From positions 1 through 51,596 of the forward strand of contig VBOA01000015.1 of the NCBI GenBank assembly GCA_005877695.1: a stretch of DNA of 51,596 nt, written 5' to 3'. The notes beneath the pieces are model-generated. The model made no database searches, was not told the origin of the DNA, and saw only the letters and a program-made list of their open reading frames with translations. The translations under genes were made by a program, and so were the position numbers. Source of the stretch: Gammaproteobacteria bacterium (GTDB lineage: Bacteria > Pseudomonadota > Gammaproteobacteria > Diplorickettsiales > Diplorickettsiaceae). Shown here piece after piece: positions 16,877 to 26,141 of the stretch. How positions within the stretch are numbered: the first letter of the stretch is position 1; each line of letters begins with the position of its first letter.

Positions 16877-18241
16877 TTAACAAATTTTTTTATTCTGATT
16901 ATTTAAATTGGCCAATATATCTTCTAATAATAATGTACCTGTTGTTTTATTATGGCGTTTAAAAAATTGGCCTATTTTTTGAATAATAGCACTATCTCTA
17001 TGCTGGTTTAAAATATTTGTTGTGCTTATGCCATAAACATGATCAAAAAAATCTTGATAAGTTGAATCAAGCCGGACTAATAAGTCAACCACAATAGATT
17101 GCTTACTATTCATAATCGAATTGCTCGCACGAAAAAAAAAGGTTTTTGTTAAATGCTTCTGATAAGATAAAAGTAAATTCTTAACCTTTTCTTTTGTTTT
17201 GAGATTCCAATTATTCAATGTATTCTCTTCTTTAGAAGCAAATTGATGATTTATCAGTCCTTGTTCATTGCGTTGTTTGTTTGTTAATTTAAGTTCGTTT
17301 TCTTTGCCTATTTCTGAAACTAAAGATAACGTTTCTGATTCATCAAGATCATTTCCCATTGAATCTGAATCAGTCAATAAAATAGTACTATCATCACTAG
17401 ATTGACTCTCTTGGTCACTAATAGAACTACTCTGAACATCAACCTCAAATCTTGATGATTCCAATTCTGTATCTTTATCGCATGAATAAGAGTTTTTCTT
17501 ATTATTAGCGGCATCAAAAGATTCTGCTATCTGCGAATAACGTTGATCGACTACATTTTCTGCTATTAGCTGATTACCTTTTTCTGGATTGTCTTTTTCA
17601 TTTATAAAATAGGGATCAGTAAATATTCCACAAATATCTACCTGTTTTTTAACTTCATTCAAGATATCTGCTGCGACTTCTAAACTACAACTCTCTTTAT
17701 TATTATTTTCATCTGTTAGAGCAAGATTTTCATCCAAATGATTATTGACCTCATACCAAGATTGATTAGCTATTTTAGCTAAACTTTCTTGCGTTACTAC
17801 TCCAGATGTTTTTTGCTTATACAATAAAAAAAGGGGGGAAATTGGGCTTGGAGTAGCTATGTTAAATTGATACTTAATCAAATAATCTGCGGTTTTTTTT
17901 GAACGCCATTTCGTTTTCCGCTTTTTATAACTGGTAGAGGATTCTACCAGTTTTTTCATCTTAATAAGAGTTTTGTTAGCTTTAGTGCCAGAAGATTTGT
18001 ATTTAATACCCCGAACTAAGTTAAAATGATTTTGGTCAGTTGACTTCTCTAAACACGCTACATCCAAACCTTTTAAAGTTTTTTTTAATAAAGCTTTCGA
18101 TATAGGATCACTATCATTTTTACAATAGGGATAGATATAAAGTGCATAATGAGCTTGCTTGGACGCTTGTTTTCCTATGTCAGGACGAGAATTGTCCATA
18201 ATAACACAAGTTAATATATCATTAATGTTAAAAATACGCAT
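16877..18241 (-). CDS. Unrecognised 454-residue protein, candidate effector
   Basis: No family recognised. The first ~130 residues are basic (many Lys, e.g. SYKKRKTKWRSKKTADY). The middle is acidic and very Ser/Asp-rich (about residues 255-310: SSISDQESQSSDD, LLTDSDSMGNDLDESETLS), probably disordered. The last ~110 residues look folded and helical (VKNLLLSYQKHLTKTFFF, and a final ILANLNNQNKKIC). There is no signal peptide or membrane helix. Such layout, with a disordered acidic stretch and position in a cluster of unknown genes, is common in secreted effectors of intracellular gammaproteobacteria, but that is inference. The start is uncertain: the first ATG (18241) and a second at 18199 both lack a strong ribosome-binding site. 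Confidence 0.6.
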   Translation of the reverse strand: MRIFNINDILTCVIMDNSRPDIGKQASKQAHYALYIYPYCKNDSDPISKALLKKTLKGLDVACLEKSTDQNHFNLVRGIKYKSSGTKANKTLIKMKKLVESSTSYKKRKTKWRSKKTADYLIKYQFNIATPSPISPLFLLYKQKTSGVVTQESLAKIANQSWYEVNNHLDENLALTDENNNKESCSLEVAADILNEVKKQVDICGIFTDPYFINEKDNPEKGNQLIAENVVDQRYSQIAESFDAANNKKNSYSCDKDTELESSRFEVDVQSSSISDQESQSSDDSTILLTDSDSMGNDLDESETLSLVSEIGKENELKLTNKQRNEQGLINHQFASKEENTLNNWNLKTKEKVKNLLLSYQKHLTKTFFFRASNSIMNSKQSIVVDLLVRLDSTYQDFFDHVYGISTTNILNQHRDSAIIQKIGQFFKRHNKTTGTLLLEDILANLNNQNKKIC

Positions 18242-18304
18242 GCTATTAAATTCTTTGGATTAAAAGAGGTAGTGTAAATACCTCTTGTTTAACTTTGCAA
18301 GTAT

Positions 18305-19564
18305 TTATAATCGAAGTGGTAGTTTAGTGATATTGTTCTGTAAATCTGATAATTGTTCTTCTAAAGTTTCAACCAACAACTGACTGGTTACCTTTCCTCC
18401 TCCCCATAACGTGGCAAAGCAACGTAACAAGGATATTCCACGGTATTCTGATAAAATTGCCTTTGCTTCATTGATGGTTTGCTGTAGATCGGTAATGATT
18501 TCTTCACTTGAACTTGCATGCTCTTGATTGGCTCCAGATTCTAATAATGCATCCATTTTTTGCTGAATATTTTCTATAGCCTGATATTTGTTTTTACCCG
18601 ATTGAGCCCATAAAAAATTAGATTTTAATTTTTTAGCGTGCAGAGTCAAATTAACTTTCGAACCTATTAAAAGATCAATTAATTTCGCGTATTGTTCTTG
18701 TTGGGTACATAACTCAGCTTGATTAAAGTTAAACAATTCATTTAGTGTTGTATCCAGTTGGGTTAAACCAAGCTCCAGCTGCTGAGGAAAATTTACGCTG
18801 GGATTAAAATCATGAAAATCTTTATTTAAAATTTCGATCTTTTCTTCAATTGTTTTTTTTCTGTCATTAATGACTTCAGAGTTAATAAGCTTTTTACATA
18901 GTTCCAAATATTTATTTCGATCATTTTTAAATTTCTCTTCTAATTCATTAAATTTTGAATAAGATACTTCAAATTGATTTAAAAAATTTATTAGCCAATA
19001 GAGTTGCTGAAAAATTAAATGAGTTTTAGTTTTTTGCTCTCCCTCTACAGGCTTTAATAATTCAACTTGGTCATTAAAATAAGTTTCGAAGCTTGGACTC
19101 AACTTCCTTTCAAAATAAATTTCTTTAATTTTCTTAAAGAGTTCTTCAATACGATTAACAAGAATTAAATCTAGCTCTGCAAAAAAATTATTAGAATTTG
19201 ATTCGTTATCTAAACCTTTATTTCTTAGTTGTTCTAGATGATTTTTAAATAAATCTAGTTCGCTATTGATAGCTTGTGCTTCATTTGGCTTAAAATAAAA
19301 ATTAATATATTGCATTAAATAGTTTATTTGGCATAATTTTTCTTTTACAGGAGAATTTAGTTCTATAAAATTTTTAATTTCATCGATGCCTTTATTTATT
19401 TCTTCTAGCTGAACGTCTTGTTCATCAATTAAATTTTGTGCTTGCTGCAATAGCCTACCCACTCCATAAAACTCTTCAAAATCTTGTAATTCATTTTTTA
19501 GATTAGATAATTTTTCTTTAGGTTTGATTTGAAGCAATTGAGCTTGTGGATATAATGGTTTCAT
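18305..19564 (-). CDS. Coiled-coil protein with C-terminal LRCF-WGGG domain, candidate effector
   Basis: A 419-residue protein, almost entirely predicted helical, with long heptad-like stretches rich in Leu, Glu, Lys and Gln. There are no membrane helices and no signal peptide. Residues 374-394 carry YRG followed by LRCFATLWGGGKVTS (380-394), shared with the gene upstream, after which exactly 25 residues remain in both proteins. AAGG five bases before the ATG supports the start at 19564. I do not recognise the family. A two-part design, with a variable helical body and a conserved tail domain, suggests the tail is either a secretion or targeting signal or a common functional module. Confidence 0.7.
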   Translation of the reverse strand: MKPLYPQAQLLQIKPKEKLSNLKNELQDFEEFYGVGRLLQQAQNLIDEQDVQLEEINKGIDEIKNFIELNSPVKEKLCQINYLMQYINFYFKPNEAQAINSELDLFKNHLEQLRNKGLDNESNSNNFFAELDLILVNRIEELFKKIKEIYFERKLSPSFETYFNDQVELLKPVEGEQKTKTHLIFQQLYWLINFLNQFEVSYSKFNELEEKFKNDRNKYLELCKKLINSEVINDRKKTIEEKIEILNKDFHDFNPSVNFPQQLELGLTQLDTTLNELFNFNQAELCTQQEQYAKLIDLLIGSKVNLTLHAKKLKSNFLWAQSGKNKYQAIENIQQKMDALLESGANQEHASSSEEIITDLQQTINEAKAILSEYRGISLLRCFATLWGGGKVTSQLLVETLEEQLSDLQNNITKLPLRL

Positions 19565-19626
19565 AGCTACCTTCTTATTATTATTTTTATAAAGGGTAGA
19601 AAAAAATCTGCCCTTATTTAGAATTT

Positions 19627-20601
19627 TTAAACAATCGGCCGAACCGAAAAAGCTTCGTCAATTAATGGCTTTAATTCATTCCTTAATTGATTAACATAAT
19701 CAATACTGGTCACTTTTCCACCGCCCCAAAGTGTAGCAAAACATCTTAATGGCGAAAAACCTCGATACCGAGATAATGTTTTAATGGTCTGTTCATCATT
19801 AATTTTTTCATTTAGTTCTGAAATTTTCTGTTTAAAAACATCAACCTGTTCATTAGATAATAAACTCTCCATTGTATTACTAGCTTTTTTGATCTCTGCA
19901 GCCATACGAGTAATATCTAATAATATTTTGGATTTTTCACTTCCATTAAAATAGCCATTTTCGATTTTATTCCCATGTCTTTCCATTTTAACTAAGTTAG
20001 CATTATACTTTGCTTGAGTAAAAAAAGAGTTAATTTTTTGCGTGTTAGCAATTAGTGTATCTTGCTTTTCTGAATCTTGACTATGAATTGAATGCTGCGA
20101 TGGAGCTGTAATAGAACTTGCTGAATTTGTAATTTCAGCTGAATCTTCCCCTGGAAGATCATGAAATGACTTCCTTCTTAGTTCTTCAAAGGACGATGTG
20201 TTTTCAAATCTTACTGAAGTTGGCCGGGTAGTTAATATAGGCGTAGAGGGTGCAGATTTGGAAATCTCTGCTAATAATGTTTCCTCTTCTTCATTTGGTT
20301 GCACTATTGCAACTTGAATAGGAGTTGGTAACTGCTCGTGTATATCAAACTGATCTGTTAATAATTCTATAAATTTAGCTGGGAAATTTTCATTAAAATT
20401 GTCGATATTTTTTTCTATATGTTTTTTGAAAGTTTGTGCATTTGATTTTCCTACTTCGAAAGTAAAATCACATGAGGAGTCTGGAATATATTTTTTATTA
20501 TCTATAATTTTAACTTCACCATGCTTTACTATTATATGTTTTATTTTTTCTTCAATTAGTGGAGTAGAATTCTTAGGTGTAACTCGGTAAATTGTCAGCA
20601 T
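19627..20601 (-). CDS. Second protein with the LRCF-WGGG C-terminal domain, candidate effector
   Basis: A 324-residue protein with three parts: an N-terminal ~90-residue domain (LTIYRVTPKNSTPL to LLTDQFDIHEQL); a Ser/Thr/Pro-rich, probably disordered linker (about 105-185); and a helical C-terminal domain ending in the shared block (LRCFATLWGGGKVTS at 285-299, 25 residues from the end). The start at 20601 is chosen over the ATG at 20607 because GAGGT lies directly against the first ATG but seven bases before the second. The domain resemblance to the downstream gene extends some 60-100 residues upstream of the block, as helical sequence without close identity. Function unknown. Confidence 0.7.
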   Translation of the reverse strand: MLTIYRVTPKNSTPLIEEKIKHIIVKHGEVKIIDNKKYIPDSSCDFTFEVGKSNAQTFKKHIEKNIDNFNENFPAKFIELLTDQFDIHEQLPTPIQVAIVQPNEEEETLLAEISKSAPSTPILTTRPTSVRFENTSSFEELRRKSFHDLPGEDSAEITNSASSITAPSQHSIHSQDSEKQDTLIANTQKINSFFTQAKYNANLVKMERHGNKIENGYFNGSEKSKILLDITRMAAEIKKASNTMESLLSNEQVDVFKQKISELNEKINDEQTIKTLSRYRGFSPLRCFATLWGGGKVTSIDYVNQLRNELKPLIDEAFSVRPIV

Positions 20602-20607
20602 AAACAT

Positions 20608-20866
20608 ACCTCTTTTTTATTATTTTTATTACTATAAAAATTAAATTATTTATTTAATTTAATTTAATTTTTAATCGCAGACAATTTATCATCAATAAAA
20701 TAATTTTGTCTAGTTATTTTTTTTATTTTTTAAATTACAAAATTTTAAAAATAAAAAAAAACTAGAATAAATTAACTTTATTTTTTCTTACAAGTCTACC
20801 TTTCATAAAATTATTCTCGTATAATTTTTTTGTGCTGATGAAGGAGTGTTAAAACTAAGGAAAAAT
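20608..20866. promoter_or_regulatory. Very AT-rich divergent intergenic region before ctaB
   Basis: This 259-base gap consists mostly of A and T, with repeated TTTAATTTAATTT-like runs. A perfect TATAAT (20820-20825) lies about 40 bases before the ctaB start and is a likely -10, though no good -35 is seen. ctaB needs its own promoter here because it is cut off from ctaA. The leftward genes must also start from this region, but I cannot point to a specific promoter for them. Confidence 0.4.
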
Positions 20867-21763
20867 ATGCTAAAGAATTTTGCTACTCGCTTACTTTGTA
20901 AAACCCTAATCTATTTAGAATTAGGAAAATGGCGCGTCACTTGTTTAATGTTAATTACCGTTTGGGTGGGAATGTCACTCGCAACGACAAAGCCGGTTTC
21001 TTGGTTATTAAATTTATTCACGCTAATAGGCATTGGTTTAGTTGCCGTTTCTGCAGGGGCGCTCAATCATTTATTAGAATATCGCTTAGACAGCCTAATG
21101 CATCGAACCGAACGACGCCCTTTGCCAAGAGGAAAAATCTCAGCTAAGCACGTGTCACTGTTTTCACTCACCGCAAGTTTGTCTGGCTTAATCTTGATTA
21201 GATATTCAAGTAACTCATTAACTTGTTTTTTAAGCTTTTTAAGTTTGTTTGTTTATGCATTTCTTTATACTCTGTATTTAAAGAAACATACCGTACAAAA
21301 TATTGTCATCGGTGGTTTAGCCGGTGCAACACCACCTTTGTTAGGATGGACTGCCGTCACCGGAACCATAGAGCCCGGTGGATTAATCCTAGTTCTCATT
21401 ATCTTTATTTGGACACCACCCCACTTCTGGTCATTGGCAGTTGCAAGACACACCGACTACCTCAAAACTAACTTACCCATGTTACCCGTTACGCATGGAA
21501 TCACTTTTACTAAGCAGCAAATTTTTTTGTACACGCTGCTTTTAAGTGGAATTAGCCTATTACCCTTTAGTATAGGTATGAGTGGATACTTTTATTTAAT
21601 AGCTGCTGTACTATTAAATTCTGGATTTATAGTTGCCACTGCAAATTTATTAAAGCAAACTAAACCGTCAACAGCGATAAAAACCTTTCATTACTCGAAT
21701 TTTTATTTACTCATGCTGTTTGCATGTTTGTTCATGGACCATTCTTTAATGAGGAATATTTAA
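20867..21763 (+). CDS. ctaB: Protoheme IX farnesyltransferase (heme O synthase)
   Basis: A UbiA-family prenyltransferase that adds a farnesyl group to heme b to give heme O, the substrate of CtaA. About 298 residues form eight or nine membrane helices. Signature features are GALNHLLEYRLDSLMHRTERRPLPRG (the first Asp-rich site, NxxxDxxxD-like with variation), GGLAGATPPLLGWTAVTG, and the second site with WTPPHFWSLA followed by YLKTNLPMLPVTHG. Because the ATG at 20867 has AAGGA at good spacing, it is preferred over the GTG at 20846. sco1 begins on the base after its stop. The equivalent symbol in many genomes is cyoE. Confidence 0.93.
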   Translation: MLKNFATRLLCKTLIYLELGKWRVTCLMLITVWVGMSLATTKPVSWLLNLFTLIGIGLVAVSAGALNHLLEYRLDSLMHRTERRPLPRGKISAKHVSLFSLTASLSGLILIRYSSNSLTCFLSFLSLFVYAFLYTLYLKKHTVQNIVIGGLAGATPPLLGWTAVTGTIEPGGLILVLIIFIWTPPHFWSLAVARHTDYLKTNLPMLPVTHGITFTKQQIFLYTLLLSGISLLPFSIGMSGYFYLIAAVLLNSGFIVATANLLKQTKPSTAIKTFHYSNFYLLMLFACLFMDHSLMRNI

Positions 21764-22402
21764 ATGACCTGCCCTATCTCTAATAAACGATTTTCAACAT
21801 TTATTATCTTTGCCATACTTGCTTTGGTCTTGGGTTTAGGCGTCAATCGATGCCACTCTGCAAAAAATCAAATAACACCCCCCATAGTCGGAACGAGTAT
21901 CGATCAACCTCAACCAATACCTGAGTTTCATCTAGTCAATGGCTTAGGCAAACCATTTACTAATCATAATTTGAAAGGTCACTTCAGCTTGCTATTCTTT
22001 GGGTTTACACATTGTCAAAGTATCTGCCCATTGACAATGGCTATGTTGACTCAACTTTATAGCGACTTAAAAACCGAAAAACTTCCTTTACCACAAATAA
22101 TCTTTATTACACTTGATCCGAAAAGAGATACCACAAAAGCGGTAAACGCTTACGTTAAAGCGTTTAATCCTAATTTTACCGGCCTAACCGGGCCTTTAGC
22201 TCGAATCCGTCAATTGAGCAAGCAAATGGGTGTGGTCTATATCCAAGCTCAACAAAGCAAAGCTTCAGAAAATAACTATCAGATTGACCATAGTGGAACC
22301 CTATACCTAGTCAACCCTGAAGGTAAGTTAGCGGCAATTTTCTCCCCTCCACATGATGAAACAAGCATCAAGCAAGACTATAAAAACTTAGTAAACCAAT
22401 AA
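21764..22402 (+). CDS. sco1: SCO1/SenC-family copper chaperone
   Basis: It delivers copper to, or reduces the cysteines of, the CuA site in CoxB. The 212-residue product has an N-terminal membrane anchor (10-27) and a thioredoxin-like periplasmic domain. The copper ligands C84 and C88 (THCQSICPL) and H176 (IDHSGTLYLV) are all present, unlike in the related gene at 14807. It directly abuts ctaB and closes the oxidase locus. Confidence 0.92.
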   Translation: MTCPISNKRFSTFIIFAILALVLGLGVNRCHSAKNQITPPIVGTSIDQPQPIPEFHLVNGLGKPFTNHNLKGHFSLLFFGFTHCQSICPLTMAMLTQLYSDLKTEKLPLPQIIFITLDPKRDTTKAVNAYVKAFNPNFTGLTGPLARIRQLSKQMGVVYIQAQQSKASENNYQIDHSGTLYLVNPEGKLAAIFSPPHDETSIKQDYKNLVNQ

Positions 22403-22449
22403 TTACTATTATAGAAAAATTTGCATTTGAACAAAACGACCAATGAAAT

Positions 22450-22477
22450 GGCTATTCTACATAATGTTAGAGTAGCC
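22450..22477 (+). terminator. Hairpin after sco1
   Basis: The arms 22450-22459 and 22468-22477 form a 10-bp stem (one G-U pair) with an 8-base loop, 47 bases after the sco1 stop. The sequence after it is not T-rich, so termination by this stem alone is uncertain. Confidence 0.4.
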
Positions 22478-22579
22478 TACCTCTAGCATCTTGCGAATAA
22501 CTAGAAAATTACCATAAATGCAGGTAAATTAACCCTCTGGTTCTCCTATAAATAGCTTAACATCCATTTTAAAAACTAC

Positions 22580-23665
22580 ATGAAAAAACAGCGGGTTATA
22601 GTTGGCCTCTCCGGAGGGGTAGATTCGTCAGTGACTGCTTTATTGCTAAAAGAGCAAGGTTACCAAGTCGAAGGACTATTTATGAAAAACTGGGAAGAAG
22701 ACGACACCGAAGAGTATTGCTCTGCCAGCAGCGATATCGCCGATGCACAAGCCATCTGTAATAAACTACAGATCCCATTACATACTATTAATTTTGCCGC
22801 TGAATATTGGAATCGGGTATTTACTCATTTTTTAGCAGAGTATCAATTAGGTCGCACGCCCAATCCGGATATTTTATGTAATAGAGAAATTAAATTTAAA
22901 ACTTTTCTTGATTATGCGCTACAATGCGGCGCCGATTTTATTGCCACTGGCCATTACGCAGGAAAATCTTATAAAAATAACCGTTATCAATTGCTTAAAT
23001 GTGCCGATAAAAATAAGGATCAAACCTATTTTTTGTATACTTTAAGTCAAAAACCACTTTCTAAAACCTTATTTCCATTGGCCACTCTTACCAAGCCGGA
23101 AGTGCGACAAATCGCTAATCAAGCAGGGTTTACCAATGCAGTTAAAAAAGACAGTACAGGGATCTGCTTTATTGGTGAACGTAAATTTAAACATTTTTTA
23201 CAAACCTACCTGCCCGCACAACCAGGTAATATAGAAACGTTAACGGGCGAAATACTGGGAAAACATGATGGCCTGATGTTTTACACACTAGGTCAACGAC
23301 AAGGATTGGGTATCGGTGGTCAAAAAACTAAAAACGGTTCACCCTGGTATGTTGCCGATAAACAACTTACAAGAAATTCACTCTTAGTAGTCCAAGGCCA
23401 TAATCATCCTAGACTCTTTGCTCCAGCTCTGGTCTGCACACAACTGCACTGGATTGACGATTGTCCTCCCACAAGCACATTATATTGCACAGCAAAAATC
23501 CGTTTCCGACAATCGGAAACAGCTTGCTTAATCAAACCTTTAAGCACTGATAAATATCAAGTAGAATTTGAAATTCCTCAACGAGCAATTACACCCGGTC
23601 AATCCGTCGTTTTTTATCAAGATCAAACCTGTTTGGGAGGCGGAATTATTGATGCCACACTCTAA
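22580..23665 (+). CDS. mnmA: tRNA-specific 2-thiouridylase MnmA
   Basis: It thiolates U34 of tRNA-Lys, -Glu and -Gln. The PP-loop SGGVDSS is at 11-17, the catalytic cysteines are C100 ([11 protein letters not shown]) and C196 ([10 protein letters not shown]), and the C-terminal domain has [11 protein letters not shown]. The 361-residue length is normal. The end overlaps the murD start by 14 bases. Confidence 0.96.
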   Translation: MKKQRVIVGLSGGVDSSVTALLLKEQGYQVEGLFMKNWEEDDTEEYCSASSDIADAQAICNKLQIPLHTINFAAEYWNRVFTHFLAEYQLGRTPNPDILCNREIKFKTFLDYALQCGADFIATGHYAGKSYKNNRYQLLKCADKNKDQTYFLYTLSQKPLSKTLFPLATLTKPEVRQIANQAGFTNAVKKDSTGICFIGERKFKHFLQTYLPAQPGNIETLTGEILGKHDGLMFYTLGQRQGLGIGGQKTKNGSPWYVADKQLTRNSLLVVQGHNHPRLFAPALVCTQLHWIDDCPPTSTLYCTAKIRFRQSETACLIKPLSTDKYQVEFEIPQRAITPGQSVVFYQDQTCLGGGIIDATL

Positions 23666-24982
23666 TGCTGTTAACGCCCGTTTGATCATTGGCTTAGGTG
23701 AAACTGGACTTTCCTGTGCGCGCTATTTTACTCGATTAGATTTGCCTTTTACACTCCTGGACAGTCGTTTAAATCCACCCAAATTATCGGAATTTCAAAA
23801 AGAATTTCCACAAGTGGTCTATCATTTAGGGCCTTTTGATCCAAAACATTTTCAAAATGTGTCGATCTCAATGAAAAAAGCATCAACGCCGCTATTCAAC
23901 ACTATAAACTTAAACCGTTAGGTGATATTGAATTATTTGCCCAACGGGCTCTTGCACCGATCATTGCGATTACCGGCAGCAATGCCAAAGGCACGGTAAC
24001 GAGTTTAGTGAGCAAGATGATCGAACAAGCAAACCTAAAAGTTGCCGTAGGAGGAAATATCGGTAAACCGGTATTAGATTTGCTTAATGAACCGATACCC
24101 GATTTTTATGTACTAGAAATTTCAAGTTTTCAATTAGAAACTACTTACAGCTTACATGCTAAGTTAGCGAGCATACTCAATATTAGCCCGGATCATTTAG
24201 ATCGTCATAAAACCTTAGCGACTTATATACAAGCAAAGCAACGAATTTATCAAAACTGTGAAATTGCTTTATGGAATCGAGAAGATTTCAACACCTCTCC
24301 TAACTATAAAGCAAAAAAAATAATCAGTTTTGGTTTAGATCCACTAAAATCTGATTCAAAAGAACTTAGCTTGCAAGTCATCAATCAAAAAACCTTTCTT
24401 ACAGAAGGTAACAAAATTTTATTACCTGTTGAAAAAATCCCTATTAAGGGGCGACATAATTGGGCTAATGCTTTAGCCGCTTTAACGATAGGACGCGCCA
24501 TTGGATTAAACATATCAGCAATGTTAACTGCTTTATGCCAATTTAAAGGTTTACCCCACCGCTGCCAATGGATTAAAGAGCATAAAGGTGTAACTTGGTA
24601 TAATGATTCTAAAGCGACCAATGTAGGAGCAACACTGGCTGCCTTGAATGGGTTAGGTCCAGCTATTTCAGGTAAAATTATTTTAATTGCTGGAGGCTTA
24701 GCCAAAGGGGCCGATTTTTCCTTGTTAAATGATTCCATAAAGCGCTATGTTAAAAAAATGATTTTAATTGGCCGAGATGCCGCTTTATTAAAAACTGCTC
24801 TAGAAAATAGTACTGTCATCGATATGTCTGCTGATTTGGCACAAGCAGTCAAATTAGCCCATCATACTGCCATAGAAGGAGATATTGTCCTACTATCTCC
24901 CGCGTGTGCCAGCATGGATATGTTTAAAAATTATGAAGAACGCGGTGAAGTTTTTAGCGATTTAGCGCGAGGAATTCATTGA
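23652..24982 (+). pseudogene. murD: murD (UDP-MurNAc-L-Ala:D-Glu ligase), frameshifted with internal deletion
   Basis: MurD adds D-glutamate to UDP-MurNAc-L-alanine, an essential cell-wall step. The first frame (from ATG 23652) gives the N-terminal nucleotide-binding domain (LIIGLGETGLSCARYF) and runs to a stop at 23919-23921. The rest of the protein continues in another frame from about 23870 (NEKSINAAIQHYK, GDIELFAQRALAP) to 24982. At the junction (23862-23870) the region that should read roughly D-h-h-h-SPG is missing, so about 7-10 codons were lost out of frame. The P-loop is also altered: TGSNAKGTVT instead of TGSNGKSTVT. Downstream motifs (ISPDHLDRH, NDSKATNVGAT, SPACASMDMFKN) are intact. 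Either a recent pseudogene, or an assembly error combined with a real P-loop variant. Confidence 0.8.
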
Positions 24983-24983
24983 T

Positions 24984-26141
24984 ATGTCAAAACCCAACAA
25001 TGCAGATATTACGTCCATTGTTTTATATGATCGTTGGTTGTTAATTGTCATTGCTACTTTACTTGCGTTCGGTCTATTAATGGTTGCTTCAACATCCATT
25101 GTGATTTCTGAACATCAGTATGGTCAATCTTTCCATTTTTTTTTCCATCAACTTTTCTACTTAATCTTAGGCATCGCTACTGGAATAATTGTAGTACAAA
25201 TAAAAACCTCTTATTGGCAACAAATTAGTCTTGCACTATTAATACTGACGGTCGGTTTACTTTTCTTAGTTTTATTACCTGGTATCGGCAGACAAGTTAA
25301 TGGCAGTATGCGTTGGTTAGGTTTTGGTCCTTTTGGACTGCAAGTCTCTGAATTCGTCAAATTAACCATGATTGTTTATTTAGCGGGTTATTTAGTACGT
25401 CAAGAAAAGCAGGTGCAAAATCAAATCCGTGGTTTTCTTAAACCGTTAGTGGTTCTTGCTATCATTACTTTTTTACTATTGCGTGAACCTGATTTCGGAG
25501 CCGCCACAGTAATTTTGGTGACTAGCCTAGGGATGTTATTTTTAGCAGGCGTACGAATTTGGCAATTTATTGTTTTGTTAACCAGTGTCGCACTTATTTT
25601 AGGTGTATTAGCAATCAGTTCGCCCTACCGCTTAGCTCGTCTAACAACTTTTCTTAATCCCTGGGCTAACCAATTTGATTCAGGCTATCAATTAACTCAA
25701 TCGTTAATTGCTTTTGGTCGTGGGGGTTGGTTTGGGGTCGGACTTGGTGAAAGCATCCAAAAGCTATTTTATCTTCCTGAAGCCCATACCGATTTCTTGT
25801 TTGCGGTATTGACCGAAGAACTCGGTTTAATTGGGGGATTATTTTTGATTCTATTATTTTCGTTATTAGTTTGGCGAGCATTATATATAGGCTATCGCTG
25901 TTTTAATATTGGACAGCGTTTCTCAGCTTACCTGGCCTATGGTATCGGTTTAAATATTGCGCTACAAGTCATGATTAATATTGGCGTCAACACAGGCGTA
26001 TTACCCACTAAAGGATTAACACTACCGTTAATGAGCTATGGCGGCAGCAGTTTACTCATGACCTGCATCATGCTGGCTTTATTGTTGCGCATCGATTATG
26101 AATATCGCTTAATTCAATTTGGGTTTAAAGTCGTTAATTAG
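24984..26141 (+). CDS. ftsW: Septal peptidoglycan glycosyltransferase FtsW
   Basis: A SEDS-family membrane glycosyltransferase that polymerises lipid II at the division site with its partner FtsI. The 385 residues form about ten helices. Recognisable parts are MRWLGFGPFGLQVSEFVKLTMI, LREPDFGAATVI, the loop GYQLTQSLIAFGRGGWFGVGLG with LPEAHTDFLFAVLTEELGLIGG, and GLTLPLMSYGGSSLL. It starts one base after the murD stop, so it depends on translation of the broken murD message or its own initiation. FtsW rather than RodA is inferred from the neighbours murD, murC and murB. Confidence 0.93.
   Translation: MSKPNNADITSIVLYDRWLLIVIATLLAFGLLMVASTSIVISEHQYGQSFHFFFHQLFYLILGIATGIIVVQIKTSYWQQISLALLILTVGLLFLVLLPGIGRQVNGSMRWLGFGPFGLQVSEFVKLTMIVYLAGYLVRQEKQVQNQIRGFLKPLVVLAIITFLLLREPDFGAATVILVTSLGMLFLAGVRIWQFIVLLTSVALILGVLAISSPYRLARLTTFLNPWANQFDSGYQLTQSLIAFGRGGWFGVGLGESIQKLFYLPEAHTDFLFAVLTEELGLIGGLFLILLFSLLVWRALYIGYRCFNIGQRFSAYLAYGIGLNIALQVMINIGVNTGVLPTKGLTLPLMSYGGSSLLMTCIMLALLLRIDYEYRLIQFGFKVVN

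Noticed and set aside
23568..23651. Upstream ATG for the first murD frame inside mnmA
   Set aside because: Those codons give sequence unlike any MurD N-terminus; the similarity starts with the residues after the ATG at 23652.
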